Shown here: piece after piece, positions 46,070 through 56,232 of the stretch
How the letters are laid out: each line of letters opens with the position of its first letter
Position numbering within the stretch: the first letter of the stretch is position 1
Assembly (NCBI GenBank): GCA_033032865.1
Contig: JAWHQI010000121.1
Location: forward strand, 7,068,001 to 7,132,000
DNA from: Dactylorhiza incarnata
Taxonomy: Eukaryota; Streptophyta; Magnoliopsida; Asparagales; Orchidaceae
Direction: 5' to 3'
Length of the DNA: 64,000 nucleotides
Position numbers and translations under genes: made by a program
The notes under the pieces: generated by a model
What the model saw: the letters and a program-made list of their open reading frames with translations, nothing else
Databases searched by the model: none
What the model was told of the DNA's origin: nothing

Positions 46070-47845
46070 ATGGCACAAATCAAAGATTATGCTTCCACCA
46101 GACCTCTAATGTGCAATCTTGAAAAGTTTGCAGTTTGAAAAACAAGAATTAGGATGTATATGAACTCTATTGATGATGATTTGTTTAATATTACTGTGAC
46201 AGGTCCTTCCAAGCCTTATAGAATGGATGTAAGTGGCAATGTAACTCAAACACTTGTCCCAAGATCTGAGTGGACAGATGATGAGAAGAAGGCAAGAGCA
46301 TATGATCTAAAGGCAATGAACATTCTTGTCTCAACCCTCTCTGATGAGATCTTTTAAAGGGTTGTGGACTGTGAATCAGCCAAAGAAATCTGGGATGCTC
46401 TTACAAAAATGGTAGAAGGAAGTGCTGATGAAAAGAAAGATAAAAAGGCTCTATTGATCTCCCAATATGAGAACTTCCAAAAGAAGAGTGAAGAAAGCAT
46501 CTCTGAGATGTATGACAGATTCAGTCTGATCATCAATCAATTGAAAAACTTGGATAGAGAGATCTCTCTCACAGAGATCAATGACAAATTACTAATGAGT
46601 CTCCCAAGCTCATGGGACTCAAGAATATGGGCAATAAGAGACACAAGGGGGCAAAAGGAAATCTCCACAGATGCTCTCTTAGGAAAACTCAAATCCTATG
46701 AGCAACTGCTGAAAACTAGAGAAGAGAAGAAAAGAAGAGAAAACACTCTAACCTCTTCAAAAGACATGAACATTGCATTAAAAGCAACAGAAGAAGGAAC
46801 CTCTGTCACTGAAGAAGAACTATTCAGTTTCTTGGCCAGAAAATTCAAGAAATGGGTCAGGACAGATGGATCTAGAAGGAGAGAGTCAAAACCATGGTAT
46901 GACAAAACTCCCATTAAAGAAATTGTGTGTTATTCTTGCAGGAAACCTGGACATATTGCCCCAGAATGTCCAGAGAATGCTGAGTCAAAGAAAGATTTGA
47001 AGAAGAAAGACCTCAAGAAAAAGGGGAAGAAGAAAGAAAGAGGCTTTATTGCAGAAGCCTGGAGTGAAACAGATTCTGAGGACAGCTACTCCTTTAAGAG
47101 TGTCAATGAAGAGTCTAAGCAAGAAGACCTATGCTTAATGGCTCTTGGAAAATCAAAGAAAGATGATGTTGCTGAATCATGGAGTAAGACAGGATCTGAA
47201 GAAAGCTTATCATCTCAAGATGAAGAAGAAAATAGCCTTATTCTCATAGAGGAATCTGAGGATAAGGATGAGGTAAGCATTTTTGATGAAATAGATTTTC
47301 AAAGTGATAATTTCAGAAATGATTTTATGGGAATGTGTCTAGATCAACTAAAAGCTAAACAAGAAATTAAGGATCTAAAAGAACAAATTAATATAGTTAA
47401 AATCCCGAGAAATAGAGAAGATACACACTCTAAAAATTATGAACTAAGGGCTAACATTAGAGAAAAGGAAATAGAAAGGGCTAGAATAGAAAATCAGCTC
47501 CTTAAGGATAAGGTATCCCAGACAAAAGCTTTTGAAGAATCAATAAAAGTGAGAAGCCAAACTCTTAAGGAAATCACTGAAAAACAAACAAGAAGACACA
47601 AACAACTTGGGCTAGGGGCTGATCCTTCAACCAGCCGAATTCCATACAACAAACCTACTTGGATGAGCCCTGTAAAATTCACTAAACCCATCAAATTAAC
47701 AAACCAAGAAAAAGACCCACAAGATAAGGAAGAATACTCCCTCAAGGAAATAAACCAAATGAAACATCATATTATTCAGCTGATGACTCTAAAACTTCAT
47801 CTGAAAAGACAACTAAGCCAAAAGAAACTATACATAAAGAAGTAA
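46070..47845 (+). pseudogene. C gag with two in-frame stops
   Basis: Start ATG 46070 (MAQIKDYAST). A TGA (Trp in copia-II) follows KFAV near 46138. A TAA (Gln in copia-II) lies at 46355-46357. The frame then runs open for 493 codons. It holds the UBN2-type gag core, the zinc knuckle CYSCRKPGHIAPEC (near 46930), a Lys-rich stretch, acidic Ser-rich repeats (SWSETDSEDSYS; SWSKTGSEESLS) and a coiled-coil-like tail. Stop at 47843. Apart from the two stops the coding sequence is well kept. Confidence 0.85.
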
Positions 47846-47886
47846 AGTCAGAAAAAGGGAAAAAGAAAATTTATGAAGATACAGTT

Positions 47887-48362
47887 GCGTCGACTTCATA
47901 TCGACGCATGAATGATAGCGCGTCGAATTCTACTCGACGCAACCTCTCAGATGCCTCGACCTCTACTCGACGCTTGAATAAAAGTACGTCGACATCCCAT
48001 CGACGCAACTTTTTCCATGCGTCGATACCAGATCAACGCAATCTCGAGAAAGGGCCGAACATAAATCGACGCAATTATCAACATCGTCGAATAGATATCG
48101 ACGCATAAAAATTCAGAGCAACTTAAATGCCTATCCTCAAAAAACCTTCCATCTTAACCCCCATTCAGGACCCATTCATCCTGATCAAAATTTCTATTCT
48201 AAACAATATTCATATCCTAATCAAACCTTCTATCCTAGTCAACACTTCTATCCTTCTCTAAACTCAAATTCTCATAATAATAGGATAATCAAGTGCTATA
48301 TATGTAACAAAACTGGCCACCTTGCCAACCAATGTTGGCATAATCAATCAAACTATCTGTAG
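47887..48362 (+). pseudogene. C gag-like C-terminal region: dyad-encoded Arg/Ser repeats and second zinc knuckle
   Basis: A frame from 47908 to 48108 reads repeats of the type (A)S-x-STRRN, each encoded by one 21-base GCGTCGA-N7-TCGACGC dyad (47887-47907, 47920-47940 and following). A different frame continues from about 48120 with FYPSQHFYPSLN-type repeats and a second CCHC knuckle, CYICNKTGHLANQC (48294-48335), stop at 48360. Sirevirus gag often carries more than one knuckle. The frames are mutually shifted, so decay is likely. Confidence 0.6.
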
Positions 48363-48451
48363 AAATTAATCCAAGACTGACTTAGAAACCTTTAGGACTA
48401 GGAAGAGATAAGAAGAAATAAGACCCTAGAATTCTTCAAGAAAATTAAAGT

Positions 48452-48640
48452 CACGTCGACTTCTAATCGACGCACCGTCGATGGCTCAACCCAATAAGTG
48501 AAATCGACGCATGCGTCGACTCCGATCGACGCATACGTCGATAGGAAACCCTATCATCCCAAATCAGACCATATCGACGCTCACGTCGAATTCCACTCAA
48601 CGTAACGTCGACTTCATAAAAATGAGCGGCAATACTAAAA
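48452..48640 (+). promoter_or_regulatory. Second dyad cluster of C, upstream of the accessory ORF
   Basis: ACGTCGA-N7-TCGACGC near 48453, a GCGTCGA-N6-TCGACGC near 48507 and ACGTCGA-N7-TCAACGT near 48584, followed by AT-rich TAAAATATTTT near 48636 and the ATG at 48814. A local promoter is only a suggestion. The rest of 48363-48813 shows no gene. Confidence 0.4.
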
Positions 48641-48813
48641 TATTTTCGGTCACATCCACTGAAGTACCGAATAAGCCTCGAATTGAGTCCCGTTTCGACG
48701 CTTCACCTGACTTAAATAGACTCTTCAGTTAGAAAACCTTCACGACTCTGCATCTTTCATCCTTCTTGCTCCTCGGTCCAGCCAATTTCTTCCTCTCTCT
48801 CACTGACCTTAAA

Positions 48814-50666
48814 ATGGCTCCCAAGACCAACTCAGGCTTCGACATTGACCTTGAGTCTTTCCATGCCGCCACAGAAAACTACAAGAGCATCATTGCTCTA
48901 TTCACTAAAGCTGGACTGGATAAGCTTATCTCCACAAGATGCAAGCTCCTGGAAACTGAGCTCACAGAGCTGATAACTCATGTTCAGATATCTGAACAAG
49001 GAGAAATCCAGGGAACAATCTATGAGACACCAGTCTCAATCTCTACAGAACATATTAGGACCACCTTTGATCTTCCATCAGGTATATCTTAATACTATCT
49101 TTGTTCAAATGAAATAGGGGAAGAAAATCAATTTCTAAAAGAGTAACTTAATAAATCTTCATCATTCCCTTATTAGGTGATGAATCTGTAGACCTCACAC
49201 CTGATGAAATCAAGCATCTGCTAACCACCATGAAGTTTTCAAAGGATAGACCAATCCATCTAAAGAAAATAGACTTTTCTAATGAGTACAGACTGCTGGC
49301 AGATATAATAGGAAAAGTCCTACTATGCAAGACCTCAGCCCATGATGTAGTGCCCAAGCAGCAACTGAACATCATGGGGGCCCTTGTGCTGAAGAAGAAG
49401 GTGGACTGGGCTACATGCATGCTTAAGATGATAGGCTCTAAATACTCACACAAAGAAAATGCATATATGAGGATTATGAGTCAAATACTTTTCCACTCCT
49501 TCCCTGACCTATGTAGGTCAAAAGGAATCCCTATTCCTCCAGGGAAAAGGATGTCAATAGCTATATTCTCCAAGTGGACCAGGAAAATCCCTAAGCCTGG
49601 TTCCATTCCTGATAGAACTCCCTCTCCTTCTAACACTCCTGCTCATCCTTCTGCACCTCCTCCTCCTCCTCAAAGAGACACTCCTTCTCTACGACCATCT
49701 TCTACTCCACTACTCTCTACTACTCTCACAAACCCTACTCTACCTACCACCTCTCAAACACCACTTCCATCATCAGCTCAAGCTCATCCTCCTCCTCCTC
49801 CTCCATCAAACACATCTCCTTTCAATGATACACACTTCTCTCCACCTTCATCACCACCTCCACCAATATCTCCTCCTCAACAACCACAACATGAATCATC
49901 TGCATCCACTGAAAATATCATCACTCAGTGCATCCAATCCACAGCTCAAAGATTCCAAGCAATGCTGGATGAGCACTGCTCCCAAATTCATTCCTCCATC
50001 CTACACATGCACACCCAAATAGATGGGGTCAGTGCCTCTGTGCAAAGCCTGAAGACCTCTCTCTCTTCCTCTAGAGTAACCAGGTCATTCTTAACCTCCT
50101 TGGCCAAGAAGGTCAAGAAGGGGGAGAAGCTAGATGAAGAGCAGCCCTCCAATCCTATATCTCCCTCACACAAATCCCCTCCTTCTTCAAAATCTGACAG
50201 TCTTGCACTGCTCAAGAAAATTGGAAATGAGGTAGTACCTGAGCTACATATTGAAGAACAAACAATAGAGGTACTCAATATAGCAAGAGAGGCTGCAAAT
50301 CAAGTGGTACTATTACAAGGGGAGGCAAGCAAGGTAGAAAATGAAGCTGAAAAGGAATATGTGGCAGATGGTGAGAAAGACAAAGAAACTGAAAGTCAGG
50401 GGGAGCTGGATACTGGTATAAATGAAGCTGGAAATGAAAATGAGAATGAACCAGATGGTGTGATGGCTCAGATGCTGGAACCAGAGAAAGAAAATGAAGC
50501 TGATGCTGAGCAAGTTCCATCCCAGGGGGAGGAAACTACTTTGACTCAGGGGGAGCCAAATGTTGAGACTCAGGGGGAGCTAAAGGAACCACCTGCTGCT
50601 GAGAAGGAGCAACCCACAAGAGTGTTCATTAGGAAAAGAAAAACTCCTCCTACCCCTGAACATTGA
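48814..50666 (+). CDS. C accessory ORF, putative plant transposon protein type, two exons
   Basis: Start ATG 48814 (MAPKTNSGFDIDLESFH). Exon 1 runs to 49081. A 95-bp intron (49082-49176, GTATAT...TATTAG) joins in phase to DESVDLTPDEIKHLL. Exon 2 ends at 50666, giving about 585 residues. The first 250 residues resemble the family called putative plant transposon protein (PF20167, by recall; HSFPDLCRSKGIPIPPGKRM). Then come a Pro/Ser-rich stretch, a short coiled coil and an acidic repeat-bearing tail (SQGELDTG, TQGEPNVETQGEL) ending in basic VFIRKRKTPPTPEH. Without splicing a TAA stops it after 49089. Function unknown. Confidence 0.7.
49082..49176 (+). other. Predicted intron in the C accessory ORF
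   Basis: GT...AG, AT-rich (typical for plants), phase conserved. Reading through it hits stops in the frame of exon 1. Confidence 0.65.
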
Positions 50667-50827
50667 TGATATACTAAATTTGAACAGTTCTTCATGCTTC
50701 AAACTGAACAGAAATTGGTTTATATATGATTTCTTATTCTCTGAGTAGTTAAAGCATATTTCTTTCATGAATGCCTTGCTGTATTTATTAAATGATAATA
50801 CAATTTCTTTCCAATAGGGTTAAGACA

Positions 50828-50840
50828 AATAGGGGGAGAT
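50828..50840 (+). other. Polypurine tract of C
   Basis: AAATAGGGGGAGAT-type tract directly before TGTTGGGAAA. Confidence 0.88.
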
Positions 50841-52163
50841 TGTTGGGAAAATGATTTCTCTTAACCCCTAGAAATGACTTGAATATGAATTCTAAAGAAA
50901 GAAAATTAAGGTTAAGTAAATATGCGTCGAATAGTATTCGACGCAACGTCGAAATGATGTCTATGTTTCTTTCAGAATGAGTCGAAGTAACTCTAAGAAG
51001 AATTCGACGTATCCTTTGTCGACGTAGCTCTGACTTCTAGTCGATGCTTCTAGAGAAATCGACGTACCCTAGTCGACGCACCTTCCTTATTCTCCTCTCG
51101 ACGTCCAGCCAGGATAAATTCGACGCTTACGTCGAATAGTAATCGACGCACGTAGACTTATATATCAGAATTCAAAAATCGCCAGATCTTTTTCCTTCTT
51201 TTATAGATCTGATTTATATGGAATCAATTTATTCTTTATAGCCGTTCTGAATCAATCTTTACCTCTATTAGATTCTTGGCTAATTTGATTAAATATGTTA
51301 TGGACATTATTTGAAATCAGAATGAATTCTTTCCTTCTATTGATATAATTATTATGGAAATATTTCTATCTTTCTATTACTCTGACTCCTAATTGATTAT
51401 CCTCTATGAGTATTATTTGAATGAACAGAGCTATATATATATGAAGGAGGTCGGCAGAGAAAACTACAGAAGTGATCCACCATTCTTACATTTGAAAAAG
51501 AGAGGAAAATCTCCCAAGTGAAAAGAGAAAATTGAGAAATAGTCCTGCAGCAAACATCAAGCATTCTTCTTCTCCTGCTTCTGAAGCCCCATTGCTGCAA
51601 AATTCTAAAAAGGCTTACAATCTCCTTCTCACTATAGAAAAGAGATTTAATTCACTACTTCTTGTGCTTCCAATCTTCTTGCTAGGAAGAAGATTCTTTC
51701 TTGTCTATATATTGTTTCTTTTTCTTCTTCTCATTCTTCTCTTATAACATTATAAAAGAGTTTTTAGAATCTCTCTTCAAAAAATTCAGTTGTACTGGTT
51801 CTAAGAGTCTCCTTTTCAAAAGACTCAGTTGGTTCTTAGAGTCTCCTTAACAAAAGACTCAGGGTGGTTCTAAGAGTCTCCTTATCAAAAGACTCAGTGC
51901 AAGTTAGTAAATTCCTACCAAGGGGGTAGAAGAGTGGAGTACCCAAAATTTGGGGAACCACTATATTTCTTTGTGTTGTGCTGTGAATTTTCTTCTTGCA
52001 TTTATTTTCTTTACTTGTCTAATTCTTGTTGGTGTGTGGGAAGTGTAAATCTGTGATAATTACACATATATATATATAATTATTAACTTTGCACAAAAAT
52101 ATTTTTAAATCTCTATTCACCCCCCCTATAGAGAATTCTAGTGAGGTTACTTGTGCACTTTCA
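50841..52163 (+). repeat. 3' LTR of C
   Basis: Collinear with the 5' LTR with few substitutions. The C-tract here is only 7 long (52120-52126) against 15 in the 5' LTR, and the TA repeat is shorter. Confidence 0.93.
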
Positions 52164-52287
52164 GGTCTGTGTCTGGTTCCGAGGCTTCAGTCTGTTTTCC
52201 CCCAAGGGATAAGTAAGTGTTGGTCGCCCCCCAACCTGTTGGGGGCCCTGAACTCCACAGAGACCATCTTTTGGTTTCAACACTGGT

Positions 52288-53390
52288 TTCACCTTTTCCT
52301 AATTTTAGCGACGTGCTCATTGGAGTACCAGCTTGTTTTAAATTTTCAAATCCAAAGCATTTTAGCATATCAAGTACTTATTTTGATTAACATATAAAGA
52401 TTCCATCATTTCTTTGGGTTATTTGAAAGCCTACAAAATATGTTAGTTCCCCAACTAGACTCATCTCAAATTTATTTTGCAGTACTAGTACTACTTCATT
52501 ACACAACTCTTCATTAGTTGCTCCAAAAATAATACCAACAACATATATTTGTAAGATAATCAAATCATTATCAATATGCTTAATGATGAGCGTGTTATCG
52601 GCACTACTCATTTTATAACCGTGCTTTAAGAAAAAAGATGTTAGATATTCATACCAACCATGGGGCGCTTGTTTTAGACCATAAAGCACTTTTTTCTAAT
52701 TTATGCACATGATTTGGAAATTTTTCATCTACAAAACCGGGGGGTTTTTCTACATAGACTTCTTTATTTAATTATCCAATTTAAGAAAGCACTTTTTACA
52801 TCCATTTGAAATAGTTTAAACTTCTTATAACTTGCACAAGCAAGAAAAATTCTAATCGATTCATGTTGAGCTATGGGTGCAAATGTTTCATCAAAATCTA
52901 CCCCCCTCGATTTGAGAATAACCTTGTGCTACTAATCTAGTTTTGTTCCTAGTAATTCTAGAATCTCCATCTAATTTATTTTTAAATATCCGTTTTACAC
53001 CTATAACTGGGTGATTAGATGGTCATTCTACAAGCTTCCAAACCCTATTGCGTTCAAATTGATTTAATTCTTCATTCATAGAAATAAACCAAAACTCATC
53101 ATTTAAAGCGGTAGAAATGTTTTTGGGTTCAATTTTGGAAACAAAGCATAGATTAGAAAAAGATTCATTAAAGGAAGAACGTGTCATTACCCCTCTTGAT
53201 GGTTCTCCAATGACAAGCACCCTTGGATGATCTCTTGTGAATCTAAGCATGCTTGGAGGCACGAATTCTTCTTGCACCGACTCTACTTCTTTGTCCTCTC
53301 CAAGTGGTTCATCATCATCAAGCTCCAAAGGTGAAGGGGGTTCATCATCTTTTTCTGCACTATCTACACAAGGCATAAGTTCATCAAACT
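52288..53390 (-). pseudogene. Copia D reverse transcriptase
   Basis: Minus-strand pieces from right to left: NEELNQFERNRVWKLVE (53394 frame), VDFDETFAPIAQHESIRIFLACASY and [11 protein letters not shown] (around 52930-52780, stops), YGLKQAPHGWYEYLTSFF (52689 frame), an altered catalytic YVVG instead of YVDD, then CFGFENLKQAGTPMSTSLKL near 52370. Multiple frameshifts. The same frame reappears at 43627. Confidence 0.82.
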
Positions 53391-54335
53391 TCACATGAAT
53401 AGACTCTTCAACTTTTTTAGACTTTTTATTATATATCCTATATGCTTTGCTAGTTGAAGAGTAACCAAGAAAAATTCATTCATCGCATTTTCATCAAATT
53501 TAGCTAATGCATCTTTGGTGTTTAAGATAAAACATTTACATCCAAAAACATGAAAGTATGATACATTATGTTTCTTTTGGTAATATAATTCATATGGAGT
53601 TAATCTCAAAATAGGGCAAAGCATGATACGATTTATAACATAACAAGATGTATTTACAGCTTTGGCCCAAAAAGATCCATGCAACCCATATTCGGATAAC
53701 ATAGTGCGTGCGAGTTCCTGAAAGGTTCTATTTATCCTCTCCACCACACCATTTTGTTGGTGGGTGCATGGATGGAAAGTCCGATCATATGCACTTAATT
53801 TTTAAGTCAAATTCATTTTGAATACGATTGCAATGTTTTGAAAATTCAGAAAACGCATTGGATTTGGAGGTAAGAAATAAAGTCCATGTGAATCTAGAAA
53901 AATCATCAATCAATACAAAAGTGTACTTTTTACCACCAAGACTAAGAGTGCTAATTGGCCCAAAAAGTTCCATGTGAATTAGTTGTAATGGTCTTGTGGG
54001 GGGATATTTCATTTTTAATTTTAAATGATATTTTTGAAAATTTTATTTTTTGTCACGGCGAATATAAAGAACATAGATTTCCATTTAGCATTGGCAAACC
54101 TCTAATAATTTTAGTTTTTGACAGTTTTAAGATCAACTTGGTGCTAGAGTGACCAAGATGCCTATGCCATAATTCAAGTTCTTCATTTTTCGAAATAAGA
54201 CATTTTAGTGATGCACATAATAGATAGTGAAATGCATTTAAATAAACATTGTGAATTCGTGGTGCAGTGAGTACAAGATTATTGGTTTTAGGATCAATAA
54301 TTTTGCATAAATCAGTAGAAGACTCAAATAAAACA
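53391..54335 (-). pseudogene. Copia D integrase
   Basis: Frames 54012-53785 (HMELFGPISTLSLGGKKYTF and LIDDFSRFTWTLFL, with core Asp) and 53747-53391 (MVERINRTFQELARTMLSE, then KAVNTSCYVINR and LTPYELYYQKKHNVSYFHVFG). The zinc region lies in 54013-54335 with stops. Frames are shifted against each other; not functional. Confidence 0.82.
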
Positions 54336-54650
54336 TTAAGACCTTTTATCGCATAGTTGACTAATAGAAATTACGTTATGTTTTAGGCCTTCTACATATA
54401 AAACATTTGCAAGAGAATAGGAATCATTACCAACTATATCGGTGCCTAAGATTCTCCCATTTCCATTATCACCAAATTTCACCATTCCTCCTTTCTTCTT
54501 TATGAGGCTAATGAATTTTGCTTTATCGCCCGTCATGTGTTTGGAGCAACCCGGGTCTAAGTACCACATGCATTCCTTTTCCTTAGCCTGCCAACACACA
54601 TAGAAAGAAGATGTTAGTGAAGATCTGGATACCCATAAGGTTCCTACCAT
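54336..54650 (-). pseudogene. Copia D protease region
   Basis: WYLDPGCSKHMTGDKAKF corresponds to the copia protease active-site region (usual DSGCS; here DPGCS). It is followed by VKFGDNGNGRILGTD and LANVLYVEGLKHNVISISQL. Confidence 0.78.
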
Positions 54651-54659
54651 AATATAAGT

Positions 54660-56232
54660 GGTTGCCTTAGGTACCCAGAATTATTTTAGAGTGCTCTTTC
54701 CCTTCTTCCTGCAGGAGTCTGTGGTGTGAGCAAAAAACAAACAATTGGCACACGTAACAAAAAGGGTTGAGACCCTTTTATTGAGAATTTTGTTGACCCT
54801 TGCTGGTAGACACAGAGGTAGAAGGGGTGAAGGAATTACTTTTATAGATAGAGTGTTGGTTTCTAGAAACAGAGCTAACGCCAGCGTTAGTAGTCAACGC
54901 TGGGCAGTAGGTTCCCGAAATATACCCCATCCCAAACTTTGTAGAACCATGGCACTGGTTGCCCAAAATCATGTCCAGTGATTTTTGGCCAACCCGAAAT
55001 TTATTTATTGTCATATGAAGATCATGTATTCGGCCCTTTAAGGCGAAGTTTTCACTTACTAAATTTCCACTTCTCTTTGCAAAAAATTTCTTTTCATTTT
55101 CAATTTGGGAAAGAGAGATTTTCAAACATCATTCTAAGTCTCCCTTTTGTTTCGTGAGCGATTCAATATTGGAGAGAGCCTTAGAAAGATCGTTTTCAAG
55201 TTCTTTTGTCTTTGCCAAATGATTATCATTCTTTTGGCAAGACACCATTTCTTTTCCCAATGTATTTAGTTTGTTATTTAATTTTTTATTTTGTTTTAAA
55301 AGGATTTTATTCTCAGTTTTAAGTAGATCAAGATCTTTTATATTTCTACCAAAAGATTTGCACGTTTTTAAGTATTCAACATAGAGATCGTCATAAGTAT
55401 AAGGGATTACCTTAGTGTCGCTTTGGACACTGCACTCGTCATCGGTTAATTCTTGGCTCCTCCCCATGAGGCACAAGTTTGCCTTATCATCATCGCTTGA
55501 ACTTGATTCGCTTGAGCATCCGGATGAAGAATCATCCCATGTTGCCGCCTTCAAGACCTTCTTCTCCTTTCCTTTATGCCGGTTTTCTTTTTACTCCTTT
55601 AAGTATTTTGGGCATTGACTTCTTATATATCCGGTCTTCCTATAGTGGAGGCACTCGGGTGGAGGTCGCTCGTCGTCGTTGTCGCTAGACTTTTCCTTTT
55701 TCTCTCTTTTTGATGAAGAGCCTTTTCGAAAAAAAATCGAAAGGTGTTCCTCCTTTCTGGATTTTTCATGAACTTTTTGAAGTTCTTCACAAAGAGACTC
55801 TCCTCGTCATCTTCCTCATCGTCATCCTCTTTCCTTGACTTCAGTGTCAAGGCTTTCTTCTTTGGCTCCTTGTTGTATTCTTCATCTTGAATTTTGAGTT
55901 CGACCTCATGGGTTTTGAGATTCCCAATGAGGCTCTCAATCTAGAGCCGTCTTAGATCATGCATTTCGAAAAACACCGTCAACTTTGGATTGAAATTTAA
56001 AGGGAGAGACCGAAGGATCTTTCTCACCAAGTCACCGTTTAAGAAGGTTTTTTTAAGAATTTTTGAGTCATTGACGATCTTGGTGAAGCGAGTGTACAAT
56101 GAGTCGATGTCCTTATTTGGGTCCATCCCAAACCTTTCAAACTCCGATTCCAGTTGGAATAGCTTTGAGTCTTTGACCTGCGAGGTACCTTCATGAGCTA
56201 TTTCGATGATGTACCTTCATGAGTTATTTCGA
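54660..56232 (-). pseudogene. Copia D gag, with decayed zinc knuckle and coiled coil
   Basis: Right to left on the minus strand: IAHEGTSQVKDSK near 56180, MDPNKDIDSLYTRFTKIVND and LRSLPLNFNPK (56126-55941), then a Lys/Glu-rich stretch (55850-55700). A knuckle remnant ECLHYRKTGYIRSQC (near 55650) has lost a Cys and the His. Acidic SSSGCSSESSSSDDDKANLCLM and a long coiled coil follow (55554-55129), then the linker to protease. Cut at 56232 by the copia E LTR. About 25 bases are duplicated in tandem at 56188-56232. Confidence 0.75.

Larger units (their letters stand above)
44632..52163 (+). mobile_element. C, Sirevirus-like copia with gag and accessory ORF but no pol
   Basis: LTRs 44632-45974 (1343 bp) and 50841-52163 (1323 bp) are very similar. 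TSD GGTCA (44627-44631) versus GGTCT (52164-52168), one mismatch. iMet-type primer site 45977-45988, PPT 50828-50840. The internal 4.9 kb holds gag, a motif-rich region and an accessory ORF. Protease, integrase, RT and RNase H are missing, so it is a dependent derivative. Confidence 0.9.
43633..52282 (+). mobile_element. S, solo LTR related to the T family, split by copia C
   Basis: Ends TGTACAACC...GGTTTCAACA match the T LTR ends. A perfect TSD CTGGT lies at 43628-43632 and 52283-52287. Without copia C it is about 1.1 kb. Its orientation is opposite to T. No internal domain remains, so it arose by LTR-LTR recombination. It interrupts copia D pol in frame-consistent fashion. Confidence 0.85.
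43463..56232 (-). mobile_element. D, decayed copia element, the oldest layer
   Basis: Minus-strand gag, protease, integrase and RT pieces at 56232-52283 and 43632-43463, with frameshifts and stops in every domain. It is host to gypsy A, solo LTR S and copia E. Neither of its LTRs is in the window. The degree of decay fits the oldest insertion. Confidence 0.8.
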
